Below are positions 23,560 to 32,979 of a DNA stretch of 64,000 nt, piece by piece (positions within the stretch are counted from its first letter, which is position 1; each line of letters opens with the position of its first letter). Both the position numbers and the translations under genes were made by a program. The stretch is from Psychroflexus sediminis (GTDB lineage Bacteria > Bacteroidota > Bacteroidia > Flavobacteriales > Flavobacteriaceae): the NCBI RefSeq assembly GCF_900099815.1, contig NZ_FNCW01000002.1, positions 248,001 through 312,000 on the forward strand, given 5' to 3'. A model generated the notes under the pieces. The model had not been told where the DNA came from and ran no database searches. It worked only from the letters and a program-made list of their open reading frames with translations.

Positions 23560-24159
23560 AATTCAGTTATTTTTAAAAGGTTATTATTAATTAAGTCTTA
23601 AATACGTTCACTAATTGTCGCCCTAATGGGTGTTTTTAGCTTTATGATGCGTGATATTTCACAATAAAATTAAAAAAACAGACTCGATATGATAATTATT
23701 TTAACATAAAAAGGGCTTTCAGAAAGTTATCCACATTATGTTAAAATGCTAAAAGTCAGGTATATAATGATATCTGTATAAAATCAATAGCATTTAAAAT
23801 AAAATTAAGGCTCTATTTATTGTTAATAAAAACACAAAAAAGTTGCTTTATTTTTTTTAATAATGATATTCGGCAGCTATTTCAAGACTTTAATAAAATG
23901 TAAATGCCATTCAAACTTCAATAGTGTAGTCTGTATAGAAACTTATGCTGGAGTGTTTGTGTTTTATCTCATTGTTAATTTTGGTACATAAACCATGAAC
24001 ATCAATGCGTTAACCCCGGCCATTTGTTTCTTGGTGATTAGGATTTTGAAGGTGAGTACTTCTCTATTTCAATTTTAATAGATTGGATAATTAACTGGAT
24101 AGATCAGGAGCAACAGGAATAAAAAATAGGCTATCAATTTTGAATGAATGTACTGCATT
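23560..24159. other. intergenic, no gene seen
   Basis: 600 very AT-rich bases between the lipoprotein promoter region and the tandem repeats. No ORF, RNA gene or palindrome was recognised with confidence. Confidence 0.5.
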
Positions 24160-24166
24160 AACTAGC

Positions 24167-24886
24167 GTTGATCCAGAAATGAAGTCCGCTTCTGCAAATA
24201 GAAATCCAAAACTGCTGTCGCGTTTTTTGTCAATCCATATTCAGAAGTAAATTATGTAAAGGAGGATAGTATGGATTAACTGCGTCGTTGATCCAGAAAT
24301 GAAGTCCGCTTCTGCAAATAGAAATCCAAAACTGCTGTCGCGTTTTTTGTCAATCCATATTCAGAAGTAAATTATGTAAAGGAGGATAGTATGGATTAAC
24401 TGCGTCGTTGATCCAGAAATGAAGTCCGCTTCTGCAAATAGAAATCCAAAACTGCTGTCGCGTTTTTTGTCAATCCATATTCAGAAGTAAATTATGTAAA
24501 GGAGAATAGTATGGATTAACTGCGTCGTTGATCCAGAAATGAAGTCCGCTTCTGCAAATAGAAATCCAAAACTGCTGTCGCAGTTTTTATGGATTTGTTT
24601 TTCCCTAATGCTGCTGCGAGCGTCTCGCCTGCCTTTGCCATCAAGCTTGATCTTGTCCTTGGAAATATGTCTGTGCTTGTTGTTTTTATTTTTCGGATTA
24701 TCTAGCGTTGATCCAGAATAGATCTACGCCTGCAAATAGAAATCCAAAACCGCTGTCGCAGTTTTTTGTCAATCCATATTCAGAAGTAAATTATGTAAAG
24801 GAGAATAGTATGGATTAACTGCGTCGTTGATCCAGAAATGAAGTCCGCTTCTGCAAATAGAAATCCAAAACTGCTGTCGCAGTTTC
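24167..24886. repeat. 120-base tandem repeat array
   Basis: Units begin gttgatccagaaatgaagtc at 24167, 24287, 24407 and 24527, with a further two at 24707 and 24826. The first three are almost identical over 120 bases. The fourth breaks off after ctgctgtcgca and is replaced by about 125 bases containing ctgctgcgagcgtctcg, a piece of the dispersed repeat near 17.2 and 19.95 kb. Each unit contains tcaatccata and tatggattaa, which can pair. No protein is encoded consistently and the period is far too long for a CRISPR. Confidence 0.9.
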
Positions 24887-24983
24887 ATGAATTTTTTATT
24901 TGTCTATCCTCTTAAAGCAGAGCTTTAGAGTCTCTCCAAATAAAAAATCCAATACCTTTCGGTACTGGATTTCTGCTTGATGT

Positions 24984-25057
24984 GGGTCATACTGGATTCG
25001 AACCAGTGACTTCTACCCTGTCAAGGTAACACTCTGAACCAACTGAGTTAATGACCC
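24984..25057 (-). tRNA. tRNA-Val (anticodon GAC)
   Basis: 74 bases. Acceptor stem GGGTCAT / ATGACCC, D-arm AACTCAGTTGGTTCAGAGT, anticodon stem-loop TTACC-TTGACAG-GGTAG with GAC at positions 34-36, and T-arm CTGGTTCGAATCCAG. No encoded CCA. Confidence 0.93.
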
Positions 25058-25062
25058 TATTA

Positions 25063-25190
25063 ATCGTAACACTCTGAATTCCAAAAATAACAAAATCTAT
25101 GATTTTGATTTATTTTTGAGAACTCTCGAAAATTTTAGAAAATCAAAAGATTTTCTAATTATCGGAGCCAACTGAGTTAATGACCCTGCT
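25063..25190 (-). pseudogene. split partial duplicate of the tRNA-Val(GAC) gene
   Basis: gtaacactctgaa (25066-25078) and ccaactgagttaatgaccct (about 25168-25187) are exact pieces of the neighbouring tRNA, contiguous there, but here separated by about 90 AT-rich bases containing agattttctaatt/aaaatctatgatttt-type inverted segments. The 3' half is missing. It is not functional. Confidence 0.7.
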
Positions 25191-25226
25191 CTAAAATAAA
25201 AAACCCTAACTTTAGCTAGGGTTAGT

Positions 25227-25300
25227 GGGCGATGAGGGGTTCGAACCCCCGACCCCCTCGGTGTAAACGAGGTGCTCTGAACCAGCTGAGCTAATCGCCC
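25227..25300 (-). tRNA. tRNA-Val (anticodon TAC)
   Basis: 74 bases. Acceptor GGGCGAT / ATCGCCC, D-arm AGCTCAGCTGGTTCAGAGC, anticodon arm CCTCG-TTTACAC-CGAGG with TAC, T-arm GGGGGTTCGAACCCC. Cloverleaf complete; no encoded CCA. Confidence 0.95.
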
Positions 25301-25359
25301 CAAATTGGGATTGCAAATATAAACCTTATTTTGATTTCACAAACTAAAAGTTTTATTTT

Positions 25360-26580
25360 TTATAAAATTTCTGCTACTGTAAATGTACTTCCTCCTACAA
25401 AAATCAAATCGCCTGCTTTGGCCTCCTTTTGCGCCGCCTTCAAGGCATTTTTAACCGTTGTGAAGGCTTTGCCGTAAAGAGAATAGGCCTTGGCTTTGTA
25501 ATACAGGTCTGTAGCTTCCATTCCCCTAGGTACGTTCGGTTTTGAAAAGTAATACTTAGCCGTTACAGGGAGCAAAGGAAGAACGCTGTCCAGGTCCTTG
25601 TCATTGACAAAGCCTAACACCATATGTAAACACTCAAATTTCTCTTGCAGTACCTGCTCAATGACCAAAGTGAGACCCTCCTTGTTATGGGCTGTGTCTG
25701 CAATGACTTTAGGCTGACTTCCTAAAATTTCCCAGCGACCCCTCAGATGAGTGTTGGATTTAACTTCAGCTAAACCTTTTTTGATATTAGCATCACTGAT
25801 CTGCCAGCCTTGCAGTGTATTCAAAACTTCAAGGCTTTTTAAACAGGTTTTTAAATTGAATTTTTGATAATTTCCTTTCAGATCGCAATCGGGTAGAGGA
25901 GAGTTCCAGTCTTCAGCAAAATGAATCGAAGCCCTTTCGGCTTCAGCTTTTTTTAAAAACACCCTTTTGGTTTCAGGAGTGGTTTCGCCAATCACAACAG
26001 GAACACTCTTCTTGATAATTCCCGCTTTTTCTCCAGCGATTTTGTCCAGAGTGTCTCCCAAAAAAGCCATGTGATCCATACCTATATTGGTGATAACCGA
26101 GAGGAGGGGGGTGATGACATTGGTAGAGTCGAGTCGGCCGCCCATACCCACTTCAATAATAGCAATATCTACCTTTTCAGCGGCGAAATAGTTAAATGCC
26201 ATGCCCACAGTCATTTCGAAAAAAGACAGGTTTTGGGTTTCGAGGAAGGTCTTGTGACCGGCGATAAATTCAGTCACATCAGTCTTAGGAATAGGCTCGC
26301 CGTTGATTTTGATACGCTCCCTGAAGTCTTTAAGATGAGGAGAGGTATATAAACCGACTTTATAACCGGCGCTTTGCAGTACGGAAGACAGCATATGACT
26401 TACAGAGCCTTTTCCATTGGTGCCGGCCACATGAATGCTCCTGAACTGACGCTCCGGGTTTCCCAGCATTTGTGTTATAGCTAAGGTGTTGGTTAAGTCT
26501 TTTTTGTAGGCGGTTTTGCCCTGCCGCTGGTACATAGGAAGTTGCTCAAACATCCAGTGCAGCGTTTCAGTGTAGGTCAT
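25360..26580 (-). CDS. folC: bifunctional folylpolyglutamate synthase/dihydrofolate synthase
   Basis: 406 residues, usual length. Adds glutamate to dihydropteroate and folates in the cytosol. Motifs: P-loop HVAGTNGKGSVSHML near residue 50, the Mur-ligase-like EVGMGGRLDSTNVI, ITNIGMDHMAFLGDTLDKIAGEKAGI, and the C-terminal DTAHNKEGL. It follows tonB by 3 bases on the same strand and is likely part of one transcript with exbB-exbD-tonB, a combination frequently seen in Flavobacteria. Confidence 0.95.
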   Translation of the reverse strand: MTYTETLHWMFEQLPMYQRQGKTAYKKDLTNTLAITQMLGNPERQFRSIHVAGTNGKGSVSHMLSSVLQSAGYKVGLYTSPHLKDFRERIKINGEPIPKTDVTEFIAGHKTFLETQNLSFFEMTVGMAFNYFAAEKVDIAIIEVGMGGRLDSTNVITPLLSVITNIGMDHMAFLGDTLDKIAGEKAGIIKKSVPVVIGETTPETKRVFLKKAEAERASIHFAEDWNSPLPDCDLKGNYQKFNLKTCLKSLEVLNTLQGWQISDANIKKGLAEVKSNTHLRGRWEILGSQPKVIADTAHNKEGLTLVIEQVLQEKFECLHMVLGFVNDKDLDSVLPLLPVTAKYYFSKPNVPRGMEATDLYYKAKAYSLYGKAFTTVKNALKAAQKEAKAGDLIFVGGSTFTVAEIL

Positions 26581-26583
26581 GAT

Positions 26584-27468
26584 CTATTCAGATAATTTAA
26601 AAACGTAAGTGATAAAACCGATTTGTGTAGAGGGTGCTTTAGGATCGCTGTTGAATTTTGTGGCTAGGGCGGCACGCTTGGCTGGATCTAGCAGGCATGG
26701 ATTGGAATTGGTAGTTCCTTTAGCTCCCGGCGTTGCTTTCACTACGTCGCCGCTTCTGTTGACTTCTATTCTCACGACCACTTCGCCGGACTCGTCACAT
26801 TCCTGGACAAATTTCTTTTTAGAGAGGGCTTTTCTTCCTCCAAGGCGGTAGTTGCCATCCCCATCCAGACCTTTTCCGGTTCCGTAGTAGTTTTTAGCAT
26901 TGGGGTCACCTTCAGGATCACCTTTATCTCCTGTTGGGATGTCGTTGCCTTCCCCGCCCTCAGTCTGACCTTCATTTTCGGGGCCGTTCATCAGACTTTC
27001 CATAGCATCGGTAACCGATTGTTCTGGTTTTTGCTCTTTTATAGGTTCCGGCTCTGGTTCTGGAGTAGGTTCAGTTGGCGTTTCCTCCACTTTCTCTTTT
27101 ACTTCTTCCTTTGGCTTTTCAGGTTTTTTAATGGTTTCTTTTACAACTTCTTTTTTCTCCTCAATCACTGGGGCCTCTTCGGTCTCCTGTGTCACTACAT
27201 CTTCCTGAATATCTTCAGCAGCAGTTTCTTCCACTTCTTGTGGCGGCGGAGGCGTGCTGATAGGTTGAGGTGAAGTTTTTACTGGCGCATCCGGCTGTAC
27301 ATCCCCGGAACCCACATCTGTTGTTCCAAAATTTATCGCAATGCCTCGCTCTTCAGGAGGATCCATATATTTTAATCCAAAGAAAAACATCAGCAAAATA
27401 AACAGGATATAGAGTCCTGTCGTGATGAAAAAGGATTTTTTCTCATGTTTGGTTTTAAATATGCTCAC
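26584..27468 (-). CDS. tonB: energy transducer TonB-like protein
   Basis: 294 residues. One N-terminal membrane span (FFITTGLYILFILLMFFFGL), then a long Pro/Glu/Lys-rich periplasmic linker (about 60-150), a Gly-rich segment (GGEGNDIPTGDKGDPEGDP) and a C-terminal TonB-type domain with ECDESGEVVVRIEVNRSGDV. It couples the proton-driven ExbB/ExbD motor to outer-membrane receptors. Directly downstream of exbD with a gap of 3 bases, so its partners are clear. Confidence 0.9.
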   Translation of the reverse strand: MSIFKTKHEKKSFFITTGLYILFILLMFFFGLKYMDPPEERGIAINFGTTDVGSGDVQPDAPVKTSPQPISTPPPPQEVEETAAEDIQEDVVTQETEEAPVIEEKKEVVKETIKKPEKPKEEVKEKVEETPTEPTPEPEPEPIKEQKPEQSVTDAMESLMNGPENEGQTEGGEGNDIPTGDKGDPEGDPNAKNYYGTGKGLDGDGNYRLGGRKALSKKKFVQECDESGEVVVRIEVNRSGDVVKATPGAKGTTNSNPCLLDPAKRAALATKFNSDPKAPSTQIGFITYVFKLSE

Positions 27469-27471
27469 GAT

Positions 27472-27864
27472 TTAGTTGGGTTTGACAGCTAATACGATTT
27501 TATACTTATTTCTGTTGGCAATATCCATGATTTGCACAGCTTTTTCAATGGGAACTCCTTCTGCAGCTCGCAAAATGATAGTAGGTTCTTCAATGCCAGT
27601 AAGTTTGGCTTCCAGTTCCCTTTCTATACGATTGGAATTGACTTCTTCTTCATTGATATAGAATTTTAAATCCTCTGTAATACTCACAGCTACATGCTGA
27701 GTAGAAGTGGTTTTTCCCTTGGCTTTTGGTAAAATTAGGTCCAAAGCTTCAGGGGTGATCACCGGCGACGTCAACATAAAAAAGATGAGCAGCAAAAACA
27801 CGATGTCTGTCATCGAAGACATGCTGAAAGTGGCACTCACTTTATTTCTACCTCGTAAGTTCAT
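27472..27864 (-). CDS. exbD: ExbD/TolR-family biopolymer transporter
   Basis: 130 residues. A single N-terminal span with the essential Asp in SSMTDIVFLLLIFFMLTSP, and a periplasmic ExbD domain ending DIANRNKYKIVLAVKPN. It forms the proton channel and stator with ExbB. Two bases separate it from exbB and three from tonB, so translation is probably coupled. Confidence 0.95.
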   Translation of the reverse strand: MNLRGRNKVSATFSMSSMTDIVFLLLIFFMLTSPVITPEALDLILPKAKGKTTSTQHVAVSITEDLKFYINEEEVNSNRIERELEAKLTGIEEPTIILRAAEGVPIEKAVQIMDIANRNKYKIVLAVKPN

Positions 27865-27866
27865 AA

Positions 27867-28556
27867 TTAACTGGGTTCGTTCAATAAGTCCAAGAAATCT
27901 ACAGCGGTGGTTTCCATCTGGTGAACCACTTTATCGGTTCTTACGACCACGTGATTGTATCCGATATAAGCAATAATACCAACGATAAGACCAGCAACCG
28001 TCGTGGTCATCGCAGTGTATATGCCTTCGGCCAGCGATCCCATTTCAGCTTGACCACTACTGGTGGCCAGCTCATGAAAAGCAATAACCATACCTATAAC
28101 GGTACCCAGGAATCCAATCATGGGTGCAGCACCGGCGATGGTTGCTAAAACACTTACGTTCTTCTCCAGTTTGTAAACTTCGAGCCGGCCGGCATTTTCG
28201 ATGGCGGTATTGATGTCTTCCAGAGGAGAACCAATTCTTGAAATCCCCTTCTCGGTAAGCCTCGCTACCGGCGAGTTTTCTTGTGCACAACGGATTTTTG
28301 CCGATTCAATATTACCAGAAGTAACGCTGTCTTTAATCTGATTCATAAAATTCTTATCGGTTTTGGAAGCTGCTTTTATAGCGAAAATGCGTTCGAAATA
28401 AATGTAAATCGCAAAAAACAAAAGCACGGCCAAAATCAATATGATTATGGTTCCTCCGGGACCACCACTGAACATTAAATCGATGATGGATAGGGTTTTT
28501 TCTTCAACAAGTTCTTCTCCGGCAACAGGAGTTTCTTGAGCAAATGGTATCAACAT
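27867..28556 (-). CDS. exbB: MotA/TolQ/ExbB-family proton channel protein
   Basis: 229 residues with three membrane spans: about 30-52, 135-160 and 180-205. The conserved segments are VLATIAGAAPMIGFLGTVIGMV and EGIYTAMTTTVAGLIVGIIAY. First gene of the exbB-exbD-tonB-folC operon. With ExbD it converts proton flow to the movement that energises TonB receptors such as the one at 42793. Confidence 0.95.
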   Translation of the reverse strand: MLIPFAQETPVAGEELVEEKTLSIIDLMFSGGPGGTIIILILAVLLFFAIYIYFERIFAIKAASKTDKNFMNQIKDSVTSGNIESAKIRCAQENSPVARLTEKGISRIGSPLEDINTAIENAGRLEVYKLEKNVSVLATIAGAAPMIGFLGTVIGMVIAFHELATSSGQAEMGSLAEGIYTAMTTTVAGLIVGIIAYIGYNHVVVRTDKVVHQMETTAVDFLDLLNEPS

Positions 28557-28632
28557 GAGTTACGGTGTATTTATGATATAAACAACGCTAATGTAAGCAA
28601 TTAATTTCATCACTAAAGAAGTATTTTCTGAT

Positions 28633-29859
28633 CTAAATCAATTGCTTTAAAGCAATTTCTAAAGCCACACTGCTGATGTGCTTTTTGTCATTGTTATTTT
28701 CAAAGGTACGCTGAATAGCATTTTCGATAGTGTTGGAAATATCGTTAAAAATCGCTTCGTCGGTCATCAGGACTTTGCGTTCCATAAAGTAAGCAAAGAC
28801 TCTGGCCATACCGCAGTTGGCAATAAAATCAGGGATTACACTGGCCTTCTGGTCGGCGTATTCCATAATCGGACCAAAGAAGATTTCCTGGTCTGCAAAA
28901 GGCACGTTGGCCCCGCAGGAAATTACTTCCAGACCATGCTCCACCAGACGATCGATTTGATTTTTTTGAATAAGTCGAGAAGAAGCGCAGGGGGCGAAAA
29001 TCTCTGCGCCAAGAGACCAGAATTCTTCGTTGGCCTGGTCAAAAGGAATCAAATCCGGACTTTTTAAGGTGTTTCCTTGTTTGGCTAAAAATAGCTCTTT
29101 AATCTCCTCAAAACTATAACCGTTTTTATTGATCAATCCGCCATCTCGATCCAGGATACCTATGATTTTAACGCCCATTTTAGAGAGGTAAAAAGCAGCG
29201 GCAGAGCCTACATTTCCAAAACCCTGAATGATGGCGGTTTTCCCTTTAACATCACCTCCATAAATGTTGTAATAATGTCTTGCAGATTCTGCAACGCCAT
29301 AGCCTGTACACATGTCTGCGACAGTAAATTTTCTCAGCACATCAGGTGTATAATCGATGTTTTCTATAACCTTAATAACGCCATGTCTTAGCTGTCCAAT
29401 CCTATTGATTTTATCGGCTTCTGTAGGTTGAAAATGCCCGTTAAAAACCCCCTCCTGAGGATGCCAGACCCCGCAGCTTTCTGTAATGGGAATGACCTCG
29501 TTGATCTCATCTACATTCAAGTCACCACCGGTCCCGTAATAGCTTTTAAGCAATGGAGAAACCGCCTTATACCAGCGTTCTAGAACGGCTTGTTTTCTGG
29601 GATCATTCGGATCAAAGTTGATACCTGATTTCGCTCCGCCAATGTCTGGTCCAGACACTGTAAATTTGATTTCCATGGTTTTTGCCAAAGACAGCACTTC
29701 ATGCTCATTAAGTCCTTCCCGCATGCGTGTGCCGCCCCCGGCAGCACCACCTCTTAGTGAGTTGATAACCGTCCAGCCTTCGGCTTCCGTTTCAGGATCC
29801 TTCCAGTGAAACACTATTTCAGGGGCTTTATCTTCGTATTTTTTTAAAAGTTCTTTCAT
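28633..29859 (-). CDS. Glu/Leu/Phe/Val-type amino acid dehydrogenase
   Basis: 408 residues. N-terminal dimerisation domain with GGAAGGGTRMREG and the catalytic lysine region GGAKSGINFDPND, then an NAD-binding Rossmann domain with IIQGFGNVGSAAAFYL. It oxidatively deaminates an amino acid with NAD(P). The split-motif spacing is nearer to the leucine/glutamate branch of Bacteroidota, but the preferred substrate cannot be read with certainty. It stands alone, 76 bases from exbB. Confidence 0.88.
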   Translation of the reverse strand: MKELLKKYEDKAPEIVFHWKDPETEAEGWTVINSLRGGAAGGGTRMREGLNEHEVLSLAKTMEIKFTVSGPDIGGAKSGINFDPNDPRKQAVLERWYKAVSPLLKSYYGTGGDLNVDEINEVIPITESCGVWHPQEGVFNGHFQPTEADKINRIGQLRHGVIKVIENIDYTPDVLRKFTVADMCTGYGVAESARHYYNIYGGDVKGKTAIIQGFGNVGSAAAFYLSKMGVKIIGILDRDGGLINKNGYSFEEIKELFLAKQGNTLKSPDLIPFDQANEEFWSLGAEIFAPCASSRLIQKNQIDRLVEHGLEVISCGANVPFADQEIFFGPIMEYADQKASVIPDFIANCGMARVFAYFMERKVLMTDEAIFNDISNTIENAIQRTFENNNDKKHISSVALEIALKQLI

Positions 29860-29951
29860 AAGAAATCTTCGCTTTTTTGATGATTTTCTGGCAAATATAT
29901 AGATTCATTGAGGCATTACTAATTTCAGCTTCATTAATTCTTAAAAATCTA

Positions 29952-31004
29952 TTAAGGCAGGAAAACCTGACCGGAAGAATGATCTTGCGAAGCACCCGTA
30001 ACCGAAGCCAAAACATTGACTTCTCCGCGCTCTTTCAAAACGCCTAAGAGTCCAAAAATCAGCGCTTCTTTGTAATTGATCACTTCAGCTTCAGGAAGGA
30101 TGAGTTCAGACTCACTTTCCGCAGAAATCATCTCCATTAAATACCTGTTGAAAACTCCGCCACCGGTAAAAAGGACCTTTTGATGACCGGAAATGGCATT
30201 TGCAATTTGATGCGCGAAGTGTTGTGTGCAGGTGCTTATTATTTCTTCGGAACTCAATTCTGTAAGATTCAATAGAGGAAGAAATTCAGCTTCCAGCCAT
30301 TCGATACCTAAAGATTTTGGCGGGGGTTTTAGGTAATACTGAAGCTTTTCAAGTTCACAGCGAAGCTCCGGGTTGGGGACTGAAGCCCTGGCTATTGAGC
30401 CGCTCTCGTCAAATTCTTTTCCCAGGCGCTGAGCAAAAGTATTTAAGATTTTATTGACTGGGCAGATGTCATAAGCAATGCGCTGCTTGTCTTTTTCAAA
30501 AGAGATATTGGCAAAGCCGCCCAAATTTACACAGGCCTCATACTCACCAAAAAGCAGGCGATCTCCAACAGGAACCAAAGGGGCTCCCTGACCGCCCAGG
30601 TCTACATCCTGTACCCTAAAATCGCAGATGACTTTGTGTTTGGTCAGACCAGCCAGCTTTGGCAGATTTCCAATCTGGTAAGTGAATCCCCTTTCGGGCT
30701 GGTGTAAAATGGTATGTCCATGAGAAGCGATAAAGTCAATATCAGATAAGTTGTTTTCGTTGATAAATCGATTGATAAAGTCAGCTAACAAAAGGGTGTA
30801 GTCTTCATCCAGGGCCTTGATTTGTTCTAAAGGCCAGGTGTGAGCATGTTTTAGTTTTTCTACCCAGATTGAGGAATAGGCATACGTACTGGCGGAATGA
30901 ATTTCAAAAGAAAATTTTTCCCTTTTTTGGAAGCTGCAATGTAAAAGGTCAATTCCATCGAGGGAAGTGCCGGACATGACGCCGATGACAGAATAGGTTT
31001 TCAT
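29952..31004 (-). CDS. anmK: anhydro-N-acetylmuramic acid kinase
   Basis: 350 residues. ATP-dependent ring opening and phosphorylation of 1,6-anhydro-MurNAc, feeding recycled cell-wall sugar back to MurNAc-6-phosphate. Motifs: VIGVMSGTSLDGIDLLHC (phosphate-binding N-terminus), DFIASHGHTILHQP, VNLGGFANIS and LFTGGGVFNRYLM. Slightly shorter than the enterobacterial enzyme but complete. Divergent from the acyl-CoA dehydrogenase, with a shared upstream region of 190 bases. Confidence 0.95.
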   Translation of the reverse strand: MKTYSVIGVMSGTSLDGIDLLHCSFQKREKFSFEIHSASTYAYSSIWVEKLKHAHTWPLEQIKALDEDYTLLLADFINRFINENNLSDIDFIASHGHTILHQPERGFTYQIGNLPKLAGLTKHKVICDFRVQDVDLGGQGAPLVPVGDRLLFGEYEACVNLGGFANISFEKDKQRIAYDICPVNKILNTFAQRLGKEFDESGSIARASVPNPELRCELEKLQYYLKPPPKSLGIEWLEAEFLPLLNLTELSSEEIISTCTQHFAHQIANAISGHQKVLFTGGGVFNRYLMEMISAESESELILPEAEVINYKEALIFGLLGVLKERGEVNVLASVTGASQDHSSGQVFLP

Positions 31005-31128
31005 GAGTGCGTTTCTCTGCTTTCAAAATTAATTCAAAGTCTTCAAATTCTTTGCTGCTTATTCATTTTTTCTGAAGCAACATTCGTTACACGTATTTTA
31101 CATTAATCTTAATTTATGAAAGCTTTGA

Positions 31129-31159
31129 TTGAAAATTCTTTAGGTTAACCTTATATTTG
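31129..31159 (+). promoter_or_regulatory. Bacteroidota-type promoter of acyl-CoA dehydrogenase gene
   Basis: -33-like TTG at 31129-31131, 20 bases, then TATATTTG (31152-31159), matching TTG-N19/20-TAnnTTTG. The start codon follows 36 bases later. Confidence 0.7.
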
Positions 31160-31194
31160 TGTCAAATTTTTAATAAAACTGAAACAGAAATTAT

Positions 31195-32337
31195 ATGGAT
31201 TTTAAGTTGACAGAAGAGCACGAAATGATTCGCCAGGCAGCGAGAGATTTCGCTATAAATGAATTGAAACCAGGAGTCATTGAGCGTGATGAAAAACAGG
31301 AATTTCCCACAGAACAGGTTAAGAAAATGGGTGAGCTTGGATTTATGGGAATGATGGCTTCTCCAGAGTATGGAGGCGGAGGAATGGACACCGTTTCTTA
31401 TGTGTTGGCGATGGAAGAATTGTCAAAAATAGATGCCTCGGCTTCTGTTGTGGTTTCTGTGAATAACTCATTGGTATGCTGGGGGCTTGATACCTACGGT
31501 ACTGAAGAGCAAAAGGAAAAATATTTATCAAAATTGACGACGGGCGAGAAAATCGGAGCCTTTTGTCTGAGCGAACCTGAAGCGGGGAGTGATGCGACGT
31601 CTCAAAAAACAACAGCCATCGATAAAGGGGATCATTATATCCTTAACGGTACCAAAAACTGGATCACGAATGGAGGCTCAGCAGAAATTTATTTGGTGAT
31701 TGCACATACAGACAAACAGAAAAAACACCGAGGAATCAATGCCTTTATCGTAGAAAAAGGCATGGAAGGTTTTGAAGTGGGGCCTAAAGAACAAAAAATG
31801 GGTATTCGCGGAAGCGATACGCATTCGCTGACCTTCAACGATGTAAAAGTGCCTAAAGAAAATAGAATTGGCGAAGATGGCTTCGGATTTAAGTTTGCCA
31901 TGAAAACTTTGGCTGGAGGAAGAATAGGTATTGCAGCTCAGGCTTTAGGAATTGCTGCCGGGGCTTATGAATTGGCTAAAGAGTATTCCAAAATTAGAAA
32001 AGCCTTTGGAACTGAAATTAAAAACCACCAGGCCATTGCATTTAAACTGGCAGACATGCATACCAGTATAGAAGCGGCGAGACATATGGTCATGAAAGCG
32101 GCCTGGGACAAGGACAATGGTAATAATTACGATTTGTCTGGGGCTATGGCTAAGCTCTATGCGTCGCAGGTAGCGATGGATGTGACAGTGGAAGCTGTGC
32201 AGGTTCACGGTGGAAATGGTTATGTCAAAGAATACCACGTCGAGCGAATGATGCGTGATGCTAAAATCACTCAGATTTATGAAGGAACTTCAGAAATTCA
32301 AAAAATAGTCATCTCCAGAAGTATCCTGGCAGACTAA
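31195..32337 (+). CDS. acyl-CoA dehydrogenase (short-chain type)
   Basis: 380 residues, the standard length for short-chain or butyryl-CoA dehydrogenases. FAD-dependent alpha-beta oxidation of acyl-CoA. Motifs: AFCLSEPEAGSDATSQ and TKNWITNGG (FAD/substrate binding), AGGRIGIAAQALGIA, FGTEIKNHQAIAFKLADM and IYEGTSEIQKIVISR with the catalytic Glu at YEGTSE. Strong own promoter and terminator. Confidence 0.95.
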   Translation: MDFKLTEEHEMIRQAARDFAINELKPGVIERDEKQEFPTEQVKKMGELGFMGMMASPEYGGGGMDTVSYVLAMEELSKIDASASVVVSVNNSLVCWGLDTYGTEEQKEKYLSKLTTGEKIGAFCLSEPEAGSDATSQKTTAIDKGDHYILNGTKNWITNGGSAEIYLVIAHTDKQKKHRGINAFIVEKGMEGFEVGPKEQKMGIRGSDTHSLTFNDVKVPKENRIGEDGFGFKFAMKTLAGGRIGIAAQALGIAAGAYELAKEYSKIRKAFGTEIKNHQAIAFKLADMHTSIEAARHMVMKAAWDKDNGNNYDLSGAMAKLYASQVAMDVTVEAVQVHGGNGYVKEYHVERMMRDAKITQIYEGTSEIQKIVISRSILAD

Positions 32338-32360
32338 TTTTTGACATTAAAGCACAGTAT

Positions 32361-32400
32361 AAGCCTGAAATTCTAATTTATAGAATTTCAGGCTTTTTTG
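32361..32400 (+). terminator. terminator of acyl-CoA dehydrogenase gene
   Basis: 15-base perfect stem aagcctgaaattcta / tagaatttcaggctt and a T-run. Confidence 0.9.
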
Positions 32401-32401
32401 T

Positions 32402-32960
32402 TTGTCATTCCGACGGTAGAAAGTACAAAGTACAAAGTAGAAAGTACAAAGTAGTCGGTAGCCGGTAGTCAGTAGGGAATAGAATGAAAAGCGATATTCG
32501 GTGTTCCAAAGTCTTTAAGTAAGCGTCATGGCTCGTGCATCTTGTGTCCTTATTCCTTGAACGGGTAAAGATTCTTCACACCATTGCATTTCGTTCCACG
32601 CCTGAGGCGGGACAGTGGGCCTTGTCATCCCGACAGAGAAGCTAATTTCTGCTTCGACGAGCCTGCCTGCGTTTCCTTGGCAAAGGCAGGGGATCTTTCC
32701 ATAGGAAGTACAAAGTACAAAGTACAAAGTAGTCGGTAGTCAGTAGGGAATAGAATGGAAAGCGGTATTGGGTGTTTCATAGTCTGTAGTTAAGCGTCGT
32801 GGCTCGTGCATCTTGTGTCCTGATGCCTTGAACGGGTAAAGATTCTTCACACCATTGCATTTCTTTCAGAATGATAGTGAACCTTGTCATCCCGACGATA
32901 GGAGGGATCTCACTTTCGAGTAAAAAGAGGAGTATGAGATATTTTTCAGTAAATTGAGTA
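32402..32960. repeat. dispersed repeat block left of GIY-YIG gene 1
   Basis: Two to three units of a long repeat with the modules: ttgtcatcccgacg..gagggatct, heptamer runs of aaagtac/aaagtag, gtcggtagtcagtagggaat, agaatggaaagcg(a/g)tatt, ggctcgtgcatcttgtgtcc and ttgaacgggtaaagattctt. The short frames in this block are non-conserved and not genes. The same modules recur at 33300-33940, 37630-37744 and 38060-38545. Confidence 0.85.
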
Positions 32961-32979
32961 AATTTTCATCAGTCAAAAA

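Noticed and set aside
24167-24886. CRISPR array
   Set aside because: Repeat period of 120 bases with the whole unit conserved; there are no unique spacers and no cas genes.
25097-25303. 68-residue ORF
   Set aside because: Overlaps the tRNA-Val(TAC) gene and the tRNA remnant.
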